From Parvularculaceae bacterium (lineage in GTDB: Bacteria > Pseudomonadota > Alphaproteobacteria > Caulobacterales > Parvularculaceae), in contig JACADZ010000078.1 of NCBI GenBank assembly GCA_013389105.1, positions 124,001-188,000 on the forward strand: 64,000 nucleotides of DNA, written 5' to 3'. Made by a program: the position numbers and the translations under genes. Below are positions 1 through 7,277 of this stretch, piece after piece. Position 1 is the stretch's first letter; each line of letters starts with the position of its first letter. A model generated the notes under the pieces. The model saw only the letters and a list, made by a program, of their open reading frames with translations. It was not told where the DNA came from and searched no databases.

Positions 1-502
1 TCTGGCCCGAGAGCCGCGCGCGCCCGAGCGGCTCAGGCAGGAGGGGCGGCAATTTCACCCCCTCAGCCGAGGGCGCGATCCAGTCTTCGAGCGCGAGCGG
101 CACTTCGAGCATCTGGCGGTTCCCCCGCTCGATCAGCACGCCCGACGCCCTAAAGGCTCGGCCGTCCTTGGCGGCGAGATCGAGCGAGCTCGTGCATTTG
201 CCCTGCGCGACGACGAGCACGGTGCGGACGTCAAAGGGCGAGGCGGGATCGGCGACGTAAAGCATGGGATAGGGACGCGTCGCGAGGACGCCGGTCACGC
301 GATGGACGGCGCCGGTTTTCCAGGCGCCGGCGCCGGGCGGGCCAAGACCTTGCGCCGACAGAAACCCGAGGCCCGCGGCGCCGGCGAGCGCGAAGGGAAG
401 ACTCCCAAGGATAAAGCGGCGGTCGGCGACCGGCGCCCTCGCCCAGCCGATGAAGAAATCCCTGTCGCGGTCGGGCGGGAGGACGCCGCGGTTGAGACTC
501 AT
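1..502 (-). CDS. Membrane-anchored hypothetical protein, 3' end beyond the window
   Basis: About 167 residues are visible; the C-terminus lies beyond base 1. After a charged start (MSLNRGVLPPDRDRDF) there is one hydrophobic segment around residues 28-50, preceded by ADRRF, so it looks anchored or exported with the rest outside the cytoplasm. The visible remainder is a soluble domain (for example TGVLATRPYPMLYVAD, then VAQGKCTSSLDL with a single Cys). I do not recognise the family. The ATG (502-500) overlaps the TGA of the Rieske/ferric-reductase gene (501-499), so it is translationally coupled to it. This suggests a partner of the membrane redox protein; that role is inference. Confidence 0.7.
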   Translation of the reverse strand, partial: MSLNRGVLPPDRDRDFFIGWARAPVADRRFILGSLPFALAGAAGLGFLSAQGLGPPGAGAWKTGAVHRVTGVLATRPYPMLYVADPASPFDVRTVLVVAQGKCTSSLDLAAKDGRAFRASGVLIERGNRQMLEVPLALEDWIAPSAEGVKLPPLLPEPLGRARLSGQ

Positions 503-1551
503 GGCGCGCGCTCCAGCATCGCGAATTTCGCCCGGGCGCCCGGGCGGTTCGGCCGCACGCGGACGAAGACTCGCCCAAGCCCTGAAAGGCGCACGTCATG
601 AGTGGCGATCTTCTCGGTGAAGGGCGGCGGCGACACGCCGGTCTGGGCCTCATATTGCCAGCCGTGCCACGGGCAGGTGACGCAGCCGTCGACGATCCGG
701 CCCTCCCCGAGCGGCCCGTTCTGGTGGCGGCAGACATTGGTGACGGCGAGGATTTTCACGCCGTCGCGAAAAACGGCGACGCGCTCGCCGCCCGGAAGCG
801 GCGCGATGACCGCGCGCTTGTCGGGAATGTCGGCAGGGTCGCACACGTCGATCCAGCCTTCGGGCGCCTTGACGCCGCGCATCGCGCCGTCGCGCCGCCA
901 TTCACGCAGGCCCGCCACGAGATGCGCGCCGGCCACCAGCGCGAAGGAGCCGAGCGACAGGGCGGGCAGCACGAGGCTGCGCTCGGTCATGAAGAAGCCG
1001 TAGGCGATGTGCGCAAGGAGGAGGGCGTAGGCGGCGTAAACCAGCATATGCAGCGCCTTCCAGACCGGCGCCGAGAGATTATTGAGCCAGTAATCATGGC
1101 TGGTCGCCGCCATTACGAGGAGGATCGCAAGGGCGCCGAGACCGAACATCTCGAAGGGGATCCCGGGCGGTCCGTCATTGGAGACGAAGAGCGAGACAAG
1201 AGGATTGAGCGGCCCCGAGCCGTGATACCAGACAAGCGTCAGCACGGCATGCGCGGCGGCGACGAAGAACGTCATCACTCCGAGATGGCGGCGGTTGTAA
1301 AGCCATGGATTGAAGCGCCGCGAGAGCCGCGCCAGCGGGCCGATCAGGAGGATCGCCGTCAGCATCAGGAAGGCGCAGATGCCAAGGCCGCGGATCAGAA
1401 GAATGACGGGGTCGGCCGCATGCCCCGCCTGCGGCGCCCGCATGCCCGCATAGAGAAAGACGCCGAGAAAGGCGACGACGCACAGCGCCGCATAGATGTC
1501 GTAAAGAATCTTGGCGCCGTTCCAGCCGACGGCCTTGTAGCGATGGCCCAT
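499..1551 (-). CDS. Ferric-reductase-like membrane protein with C-terminal Rieske domain
   Basis: About 350 residues. The first two thirds hold roughly six hydrophobic segments with paired histidines (YNRRHLGVMTFFVAAAHAVL, ATSHDYWLN, KALHMLVYAAYALLLAHIAYG), as in the haem-b ferric reductase-like transmembrane domain. The last third is a Rieske [2Fe-2S] domain with CRHQNGPLGEG and CPWHGWQYEAQTG, giving the two Cys-His ligand pairs. It probably moves electrons across the inner membrane; the donor and acceptor cannot be told. I chose the ATG at 1551 because it overlaps the preceding gene's TAA (TAATG). An upstream in-frame extension exists but is arginine-rich and lies inside that gene. Confidence 0.88.
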   Translation of the reverse strand: MGHRYKAVGWNGAKILYDIYAALCVVAFLGVFLYAGMRAPQAGHAADPVILLIRGLGICAFLMLTAILLIGPLARLSRRFNPWLYNRRHLGVMTFFVAAAHAVLTLVWYHGSGPLNPLVSLFVSNDGPPGIPFEMFGLGALAILLVMAATSHDYWLNNLSAPVWKALHMLVYAAYALLLAHIAYGFFMTERSLVLPALSLGSFALVAGAHLVAGLREWRRDGAMRGVKAPEGWIDVCDPADIPDKRAVIAPLPGGERVAVFRDGVKILAVTNVCRHQNGPLGEGRIVDGCVTCPWHGWQYEAQTGVSPPPFTEKIATHDVRLSGLGRVFVRVRPNRPGARAKFAMLERAP

Positions 1552-1697
1552 TACGGCGACTCCGCGGCGACGGCGGCGGGAAGCTCCGTCAGCGGATCGA
1601 CCGGCCGCGCGCCGATGGCGGCTGCAACGCCGAACGCAACGGCCGCGACGACGCCCGCCCACGCGAGCACATGGAGTCGGCGATGCGCGCCCCTCAT
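1551..1697 (-). CDS. Small single-span membrane protein (48 aa)
   Basis: A 48-residue protein (MRGAHRRLHVLAWAGVVAAV to AVAAESP) with a basic N-terminus, one hydrophobic helix at about residues 10-30 and a short proline-rich tail. No family is recognised. The ATG at 1697 overlaps the TGA of the gene before it (ATGA) and its TAA overlaps the ATG of the Rieske/ferric-reductase gene (TAATG). This double coupling is the main evidence that it is real. A longer in-frame start at 1766 would bury it inside the upstream gene. It may be a small subunit or assembly factor of the redox complex, which is inference. Confidence 0.6.
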   Translation of the reverse strand: MRGAHRRLHVLAWAGVVAAVAFGVAAAIGARPVDPLTELPAAVAAESP

Positions 1698-1936
1698 GGT
1701 TGGCGGTCCTCGATTGGCGCGTTTATCCGTCGCCCCGACAGCAGTCTTCCAACCATATACGGCCACAGGAGGATCGCCCCCGGGAGAATGGCGAGCCGGA
1801 ACCAGAGACCGGCGCCGGCCGCCGCATGGTCGGTCGTCGCGGCCCCGCGAAACGCCATGTACAGCCCGACCGGAACGCCGGCGGCGAGATAGAGCGCGAG
1901 AGCATTCAAAACGGATGCGGCCTCAGCAATGGTCAT
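1694..1936 (-). CDS. Small membrane protein, two helices (80 aa)
   Basis: An 80-residue protein with hydrophobic segments at about residues 8-30 (LNALALYLAAGVPVGLYMAF) and 43-65 (LWFRLAILPGAILLWPYMVG), then a basic tail. I do not recognise the family. It is the first gene of the chain 1936 to 1 on the minus strand and its TGA overlaps the next ATG. No good Shine-Dalgarno sequence precedes the ATG at 1936. The 227-base gap up to 2164 separates it from the divergent lipoprotein gene and should hold both promoters. Confidence 0.62.
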   Translation of the reverse strand: MTIAEAASVLNALALYLAAGVPVGLYMAFRGAATTDHAAAGAGLWFRLAILPGAILLWPYMVGRLLSGRRINAPIEDRQP

Positions 1937-2163
1937 GGCGGGGAGTTAGCACGGCGGGCGGGCCGTCGGAAATTATCGTCGTCATGCCGTGCGGTTATCG
2001 TCCCGCGCCGCCGACGGCGCGATGCTCTCTCTGGGTTTGCGCCGTCGAGGCGACGCAACTCCCGGCGGCTCGGTAGACCGCTATGGGGAGCGACCTCGCA
2101 ATATTGCGCGTTGGAGGCGAAGAGGCCAAAGTGGCGACATTCGCCGCCTTTGGGGGTATCGCC

Positions 2164-3444
2164 ATGAACCGGTTCGTCGCCCTGGCTTTTGCGGCGCTCG
2201 TTGCGGCCTGCGGCCCGAGGAACGCCGAAGCGCCCGATCCGGACAGTCTCGCCATCGCCGAAAACGATCTCGAAGTCTTGGACGACGAGGACGCGGACGA
2301 CCTCGATGGCGAGGCGGGCGAGGCGGGCGCCCCTGTGATCGCCGCCGCCCCGCCGGCGCCGGGAGCGTCGCCGTCCCAAGGGTCGCGCAATCTTCTGCGC
2401 TTCGAGCCCGCGGTCATCATCGACGCCGCTGGATTTGAGCGGCCCATGGGCGCCGCGAGTCTGTTCATTCCGCACGGATGGAAGACTGAGGGCGGCGTTT
2501 TCTGGGCGCGCGACTTCATGTGCACCAACGGCTACAATTTCTTCTGGACGGCGACATCGCCGGACGGCTCGATGAGCCTCGGCGTCACGCCGCAGGCCGC
2601 CTGGGCCTACGCTTCGGGCTCGGCGCCCCCCTCGCCCCAGCCCGGCTGCCCGGTCATGCAGATCACGAGCGTGCGCCAATATCTGGAGGAGAGCGTCAAG
2701 AGGTCGATGCCGAACGCGCGCGTCCTCGATTTCCGCGCCCGCCCCGATCTCCTCGCCGGCGCGCAGCCCTCGCGGACGCCGATGCCGATGGGCGAGATTC
2801 AGAAATACTCCGAAGCGGGCGAAGTTCTTTTCGCTTTCGCGGACGCGTCGGGGCGGGACATGCGCGGCGCAATGGCGGCGGTCGTCGAGTTCCAGAAGAT
2901 GATCACCGACATGAGCGGCATGTATGCTTCCGATCCGACGATCGTGCAGATGCCGAGCGCGCAGCAGATGCGCATGGAGCAGGTGAACGCATTCGCGTTC
3001 CCGGGCTTCGTGGCGACGGCGCCGAACGGTCAGCTCAATCTCGCCTTCTTCGAAGCGCTGCGGCGCACCATCAAACCCAACCCGCAATGGCAGCAGCGCA
3101 TCACCGGCCACAATCTCAAGATCGGCCAGGTCGCGTTGGAGGAGGGCCGCAAGCGCGCCGCCATGATCGCCCGGTCGAACGAGGAAATATCGCGCATCCG
3201 TCAGGAAACCTGGGAGCGCCAGCAGGAAAGCTCCGAGCGCCGGTTTCGGGAGTTTGGCGAAGCGCTGCGCGGCGTCGAGACTTACGCCGACGCCGACGCG
3301 CCGGGCGGAACGGTCGAACTTTCGCACATGTATCGTCACGCCTGGCGCCTCAATGACGGCAGTTATGTTCTGACGGACGATGCTTCTTTCGATCCCTGGA
3401 GAGACCTTCGCATGGAAGGCAAGCAACTGGAGGCGGTGCAATGA
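2164..3444 (+). CDS. Lipoprotein of unknown function
   Basis: About 426 residues. The N-terminus MNRFVALAFAALVAACG is a lipoprotein signal with lipobox VAAC, so the mature protein is lipid-anchored at that Cys. An acidic, alanine/proline-rich linker (residues 20-75) precedes a folded domain starting near FEPAVIIDAAGFERPMGAAS. Later stretches (about 320-390) are charged and helical (ERRFREFGEALRGVETYADA). I do not recognise the family. I chose the ATG at 2164 over the in-frame 2083 because it gives the clean signal peptide. The stop overlaps the ATG of the next gene, so the two form an operon. Confidence 0.85.
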   Translation: MNRFVALAFAALVAACGPRNAEAPDPDSLAIAENDLEVLDDEDADDLDGEAGEAGAPVIAAAPPAPGASPSQGSRNLLRFEPAVIIDAAGFERPMGAASLFIPHGWKTEGGVFWARDFMCTNGYNFFWTATSPDGSMSLGVTPQAAWAYASGSAPPSPQPGCPVMQITSVRQYLEESVKRSMPNARVLDFRARPDLLAGAQPSRTPMPMGEIQKYSEAGEVLFAFADASGRDMRGAMAAVVEFQKMITDMSGMYASDPTIVQMPSAQQMRMEQVNAFAFPGFVATAPNGQLNLAFFEALRRTIKPNPQWQQRITGHNLKIGQVALEEGRKRAAMIARSNEEISRIRQETWERQQESSERRFREFGEALRGVETYADADAPGGTVELSHMYRHAWRLNDGSYVLTDDASFDPWRDLRMEGKQLEAVQ

Positions 3445-4298
3445 ACCTCAGATGGACGGCGGCGGCGGCCGCACTGGCGCTTGCGGCGCCCGCGACAGCG
3501 ACGGCGCAGGACACGTTCGGCGGCCAGCCCGGGGCGCAAACGCAGCAGCCGCCGCAGCAGCAACCGCCCCCGGCCGGATGGCCGCAGCAGCCGCAACAGA
3601 ATTATCCGCAGGCCCAACCGCAACCGCAGTCTCAGCCGGGCGGCTGGGGTCAGCCGGCGCCTCAGGGGCATGGCGGCTGGGGTCAACCGGCGCCGCAACC
3701 TCAAGGTCAGGGCGGCGCGCCGGGCGGCAATCTCGATCAGATGATGCAGATCGAGCGGCAGGATTACGGGGTGCCGCCGACATCGTCGCTTCACGGGGGC
3801 CAGATGCATGGACCGACGCCCGCGAGCATTCCGGGCGGCCAGGTCATCACGACCAAAGGACTTGTCGCGCTCGTGCAGGGCAAGGACGTGCCCTATTTTC
3901 TCTTCGACGTGCTCGGCGGACCTGAAGTCCTGCCCGGCGCCATCCCGGCGGCGTGGCTGTCGCAACCCGGCACGTTCCAGGATCAGACCCAGCAGCAGAT
4001 GGTCGAAAGGTTCCGTCAGGGTACGCAAGGCCGCAACGACGTGCCGATGATCTTTTACTGCCTCTCGACCCAGTGCTGGATGTCGTACAACGCGGCGCTG
4101 CGCGCCATCAACGCCGGCTACAAAAACGTGCTCTGGTATCGCGGCGGCATCGAGGCGTGGAAGGCGGCGGGCCTTCCGGTCCAGCCGGCGCAGCAGGGCT
4201 ACGGACCGGCGCCGCAGCCGGGCTATTCGCAGCAAGGCTACCCGTCAGGACGGCAGCAGCCGGCGCCGCGGCAGCAGGGCGGGTGGCCGCAGCAATAG
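3441..4298 (+). CDS. Exported rhodanese-like CxxxxCW protein
   Basis: 285 residues with a signal peptide (MNLRWTAAAAALALAAPATA), a Gln/Pro/Gly-rich low-complexity region to about residue 95, a rhodanese-like domain at about 130-250 and a second Gln/Pro/Gly tail. The motif FYCLSTQCWMSYNAALRA resembles the CXXCW motif of small rhodanese-like proteins that accompany PQQ-dependent catabolism. NVLWYRGGIEAWKAAGLPV is the usual rhodanese C-terminal strand. No PQQ genes lie in this window, so only the fold and likely periplasmic location are supported. The ATG overlaps the preceding TGA. Confidence 0.8.
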   Translation: MNLRWTAAAAALALAAPATATAQDTFGGQPGAQTQQPPQQQPPPAGWPQQPQQNYPQAQPQPQSQPGGWGQPAPQGHGGWGQPAPQPQGQGGAPGGNLDQMMQIERQDYGVPPTSSLHGGQMHGPTPASIPGGQVITTKGLVALVQGKDVPYFLFDVLGGPEVLPGAIPAAWLSQPGTFQDQTQQQMVERFRQGTQGRNDVPMIFYCLSTQCWMSYNAALRAINAGYKNVLWYRGGIEAWKAAGLPVQPAQQGYGPAPQPGYSQQGYPSGRQQPAPRQQGGWPQQ

Positions 4299-4312
4299 CG
4301 CGAGCGCCTTGC

Positions 4313-4777
4313 TCAAAAGCGCCCTTGCGCGCGGTAGGCGGCGGCGAAGGGCGCATAATCCTTGGGCTGACCTTCGCTCGTGAGCGCCCCGAAGCGCACC
4401 CAGGTTTGCGCGCTCTTGGTCCAGATGTCGCCGACCGGCTCGACCCAGCTCGTGTCGTCGAGAGTGCCCGCGCGCAGGGAGAGCATCCCGCTCGAAGGGA
4501 CGGCGCCGTTGACGATCCGGCCGCCGCACTCTCCGCAAAAGAGGCCGTAGCGCAAAGCGCCCGAGTCGGCGCGCCACTCGACGCGCTTCGGCGCGCCCTT
4601 GGTGAACGCGAAGCCGCTCTCAGGGACGGCCGCGGCCGTCGTGAAGGCGCTCCCGGTGATTTTCTGGCAGTTCGTGCAGTGACAATTATAGATCATGACC
4701 GGCGGCGCCGAGAGGGCGTAACGGAGCGCGCTGCAGCAGCAGCCGCCTGTCTGAGGGAGCTTCGTTTTCGCGGTCAT
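4313..4777 (-). CDS. GFA family zinc-binding protein
   Basis: 154 residues. It carries the cysteine pattern of the GFA (glutathione-dependent formaldehyde-activating enzyme-like) family: GGCCCSALRY near the N-terminus, NCHCTNCQK at about 36-44 and FCGECGG at about 83-89, which together bind structural and catalytic zinc. Most members have no proven substrate, so a formaldehyde role is not claimed. I chose the ATG at 4777 because a good Shine-Dalgarno (AGGAGG) precedes it and the usual GFA start follows; an in-frame extension upstream overlaps flgK and is low complexity. It converges on the rhodanese gene with a 14-base gap. Confidence 0.88.
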   Translation of the reverse strand: MTAKTKLPQTGGCCCSALRYALSAPPVMIYNCHCTNCQKITGSAFTTAAAVPESGFAFTKGAPKRVEWRADSGALRYGLFCGECGGRIVNGAVPSSGMLSLRAGTLDDTSWVEPVGDIWTKSAQTWVRFGALTSEGQPKDYAPFAAAYRAQGRF

Positions 4778-4841
4778 CGGCGCCTCCTGTCGGAGTCCGG
4801 GATCTACCACGGATTCGCGGCCGCCGGCGGAAGCCGAAGCC

Positions 4842-4857
4842 TGGCGCGGCGGTTGCA
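4842..4857 (+). promoter_or_regulatory. Sigma-54 (-24/-12) promoter for flgK-flgL
   Basis: TGGCGCG-GCGG-TTGCA matches the sigma-54 consensus TGGCACG-N4-TTGCA at all but one position. GG (4843-4844) and GC (4855-4856) are separated by exactly ten bases. Transcription would start near 4868, about 140 bases before flgK. Caulobacter-type hook and hook-associated genes are commonly sigma-54 dependent, so the location fits. Confidence 0.75.
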
Positions 4858-4979
4858 ACATCGAGCCTTGAGATGAGCCGTCACCGACGATACGCCCCCG
4901 AAAACGCCGGAAGGCGCGCGCCCTTGCCGGCGCCGGCGCCGCGGCGCCCGGCAATTCCCGCCGGGTCGGACCCGCAAAG

Positions 4980-4996
4980 CCGGCAAGTCTTGCCGG
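4980..4996. repeat. Perfect inverted repeat in the flgK leader
   Basis: CCGGCAAG-T-CTTGCCGG, two perfect 8-base arms around one base, ends ten bases before the flgK ATG and abuts the G-rich ribosome binding region (GGGGGCGG). With a one-base centre it is a poor RNA hairpin, so a dimeric-protein binding site is at least as likely. No regulator can be named. Confidence 0.5.
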
Positions 4997-5006
4997 GGGC
5001 GGTCCC

Positions 5007-6353
5007 ATGAGCCTTACGGTCGCGCTCAACACCGCCGTTTCCGGCCTCTTCGCCAATCAGCAGGCGATCGCGGCGACGTCGGAGAACGTCGCCAACGTGA
5101 ACACGGCCGACTTCACGCGCCGCGAAGCGACGTTCTACACGGACGCCATTCCGGACCAGTTCGCAGGCGTCAGCGTCGAGATCACCCGCGCCGCGGTCGA
5201 CCGCTTCCTACAGGCCGGCGGCTATCGCAGCGCGTCCGAAGCCGCCGCCGCCTCGGCGATCAGCGACGCGCTCTCGCGCATCGACGCCTCTCACGGGGCG
5301 CCCGGCGAAAAAATTTCCTACGCGAACGCGCTCGACGACGCCTTTGCCGCGCTCGTCGCCGCAGCCTCCAATCCGTCCTCGCTCGCGGCGCGCGCGGACG
5401 CGCTCGCGGCGCTGGACGCAGCTTTCGCCGCCTTCGGGCGCACGCAGGAGGCGATCGATTCCGAAATCGCCGGCGCCGAAGGGCGGCTTGCCGCCGACAT
5501 TTCCCGCGTGAACGCGCTGCTCGCGGACATACACCGGCTGAATGCGATCGTTCCCGACAGCGCCGGCGCCGGCGACCTGCTCGACGCCCGCCTCGCCGAG
5601 CTCTCGAAGCTCGTTTCTATCAATGTCTCGCGCAACGATCTCGGCCAGGCGATCGTTTCCGCGGGCGACGGGACAGTGATCGCAAGCGCCGGCGGCTATG
5701 CGGCGCTCGGCTATGCGGGGAGCCTGCTGACGCTCTCCGCAGTCGACCCCGACACGGGCGGAACGACGCTGACCAACGGCGACGCCGGCAGCTTGTGCGC
5801 GGCCGGCGAGGTCGCAGGACTTCTGAAGCTTATCGGCGACGACCTGCCGGAGCTCGCGCAGCTTGTGTCCGACCGAGCCGGCGCGGTCGCGAACGCGCTC
5901 AATTCGGCCTACGCGCAGAACAGCGTGGTCGGCGCAAGCGCGCCGACGACGGACGCGCTGCTTGTCTCGAGCCCCGACGGGCGATGGTCGGTCAACGCCG
6001 CCCTGCTCGGCGATCCGTCGCGCTTTGCGATCGCACGACCCGTCGGCGGACCCGCTGGTCTCAACGACGGGGCCGGCGCGACGGCCCTCGCTTTAATCGG
6101 CGACAGCGCAGCAGCGCGCGACGTCGCCGAGTCGGTCGCCCTGATCGGATCGGCCGCGAAGAACGCGGGCCTTCGCGCCGAAACCATGAGCGCAGTCGAA
6201 CGCGAGATCTCGGCGCGCGTCGCCTCGGAGAACGGGGTCAATCTCGACGAGGAACTTTCAAACCTCATCCTTTACCAGCGCGCCTACGGTGCGAACGCCC
6301 GCGTCATCGCCGCCGTGGACGAGCTCTGGCAAACCCTTCTGAACGTGATCTGA
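5007..6353 (+). CDS. flgK: Flagellar hook-associated protein 1 (FlgK)
   Basis: 448 residues. FlgK forms the first junction ring between flagellar hook and filament and is secreted by the flagellar export apparatus. The N-terminus MSLTVALNTAVSGLFANQQA, with SENVANVNTADFTRREA, is the conserved rod/hook family start. The C-terminus SNLILYQRAYGANARVIAAV is the matching terminal helix. It is shorter than the enterobacterial protein (about 550), with the difference in the central exposed domains. It lies downstream of the sigma-54 promoter at 4842 and four bases before flgL. No damage is seen. Confidence 0.95.
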   Translation: MSLTVALNTAVSGLFANQQAIAATSENVANVNTADFTRREATFYTDAIPDQFAGVSVEITRAAVDRFLQAGGYRSASEAAAASAISDALSRIDASHGAPGEKISYANALDDAFAALVAAASNPSSLAARADALAALDAAFAAFGRTQEAIDSEIAGAEGRLAADISRVNALLADIHRLNAIVPDSAGAGDLLDARLAELSKLVSINVSRNDLGQAIVSAGDGTVIASAGGYAALGYAGSLLTLSAVDPDTGGTTLTNGDAGSLCAAGEVAGLLKLIGDDLPELAQLVSDRAGAVANALNSAYAQNSVVGASAPTTDALLVSSPDGRWSVNAALLGDPSRFAIARPVGGPAGLNDGAGATALALIGDSAAARDVAESVALIGSAAKNAGLRAETMSAVEREISARVASENGVNLDEELSNLILYQRAYGANARVIAAVDELWQTLLNVI

Positions 6354-6357
6354 TCTC

Positions 6358-7272
6358 ATGCCCCGCATCTCAGACATCGGCCTTCAGCACATTCTCCTTC
6401 AGAGCTTCCAGCGCGCGCAGGGTGCGGCGCAGGAGCGGCAGATCCAGCTGGCGACCGGCAAAGTCTCCTCAAGCTATGGCGGCCTTGAACGCGCCGCAGA
6501 GCTCCTCGCCGCCGAAGGCGTGCTGGCGCGCGCCAGCGCCTATGACGGCGCCGCCAAGACGGCCCTCGCTCGACTCCAGACGCAGGAGGCGGGCATGAGA
6601 ACGGTCGCCGACGCAGTCGCGCTTATCCGGGAGCGGATGGTTCAGGCGCTCGCGACCGGATCTTCCGAACTGCTCGTTCCCGAAGTCGAGACCGCCGCGG
6701 GACGCGTGATCGCCGGCCTCAACTCCAGACTCGGCGGCGTCTACGTGTTCGGCGGCGCCGACGGGACGTCGCCGCCGCTGGCCGCCCGCTCGCTCGCCGA
6801 TTTCGGCGCGGCGTCCGATACGGACGATCTTTTCCTCGACGCGGCGCGCGTGCGCCTGCCGGTCGAAGAAGGCGTTTCCGTCGATGGCGGCGCGACGGCG
6901 CTTGAGATCGGGGGCGCGATCGCCGCCGAACTGAAGGATCTCGCCAACGCGGAAGTCGCGCTCGGGCCCTTCAGCGGCGAGCTGACGGCCGCACAGCGCG
7001 ATTTTCTGATCGACAAGGTCGCGCGCCTCGACGCGATCGCCGCCGACGTCTATCGCGAACTCGGGCTCAACGGCGTCGCGCAGGGGCAGGCGGAAGACGC
7101 GCGCCAGCGCAACATCCAGCGCCGCGACCTCGCCGAAATCGTCGCCGCCGACATCGAGGACGCGGACCTCGCCGAGGTCGTCGCGCGACTCAATCAGGAC
7201 CGCCTCGCCGTCGAGGCCGCGGCGCGGTCGCTCAGCGTCGCGACCGAGCTTTCGCTGCTCAACTATTTGTAG
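6358..7272 (+). CDS. flgL: Flagellar hook-associated protein 3 (FlgL)
   Basis: 304 residues, the usual alphaproteobacterial length. FlgL is the second hook-filament junction protein and belongs to the flagellin fold. The N-terminal helix region (MPRISDIGLQHILLQSFQRA, then QIQLATGKVSSSYGG) and C-terminal helix (VVARLNQDRLAVEAAARSL) are flagellin-like. VYVFGGADGTSPPL sits at the start of the variable domain. The ATG follows the flgK stop by four bases, so the pair is one operon. It is convergent with the sulfotransferase gene, five bases away. Confidence 0.93.
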   Translation: MPRISDIGLQHILLQSFQRAQGAAQERQIQLATGKVSSSYGGLERAAELLAAEGVLARASAYDGAAKTALARLQTQEAGMRTVADAVALIRERMVQALATGSSELLVPEVETAAGRVIAGLNSRLGGVYVFGGADGTSPPLAARSLADFGAASDTDDLFLDAARVRLPVEEGVSVDGGATALEIGGAIAAELKDLANAEVALGPFSGELTAAQRDFLIDKVARLDAIAADVYRELGLNGVAQGQAEDARQRNIQRRDLAEIVAADIEDADLAEVVARLNQDRLAVEAAARSLSVATELSLLNYL

Positions 7273-7277
7273 AATCG

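Noticed and set aside
302-601. Plus-strand open frames opposite the Rieske/ferric-reductase operon
   Set aside because: They are arginine/alanine-rich, lack motifs and lie opposite genes with clear domains and overlapping starts; typical of GC-rich DNA.
598-2076. A 492-residue plus-strand open frame
   Set aside because: It is the antisense of the Rieske/ferric-reductase gene, with low-complexity charged sequence and no family resemblance.
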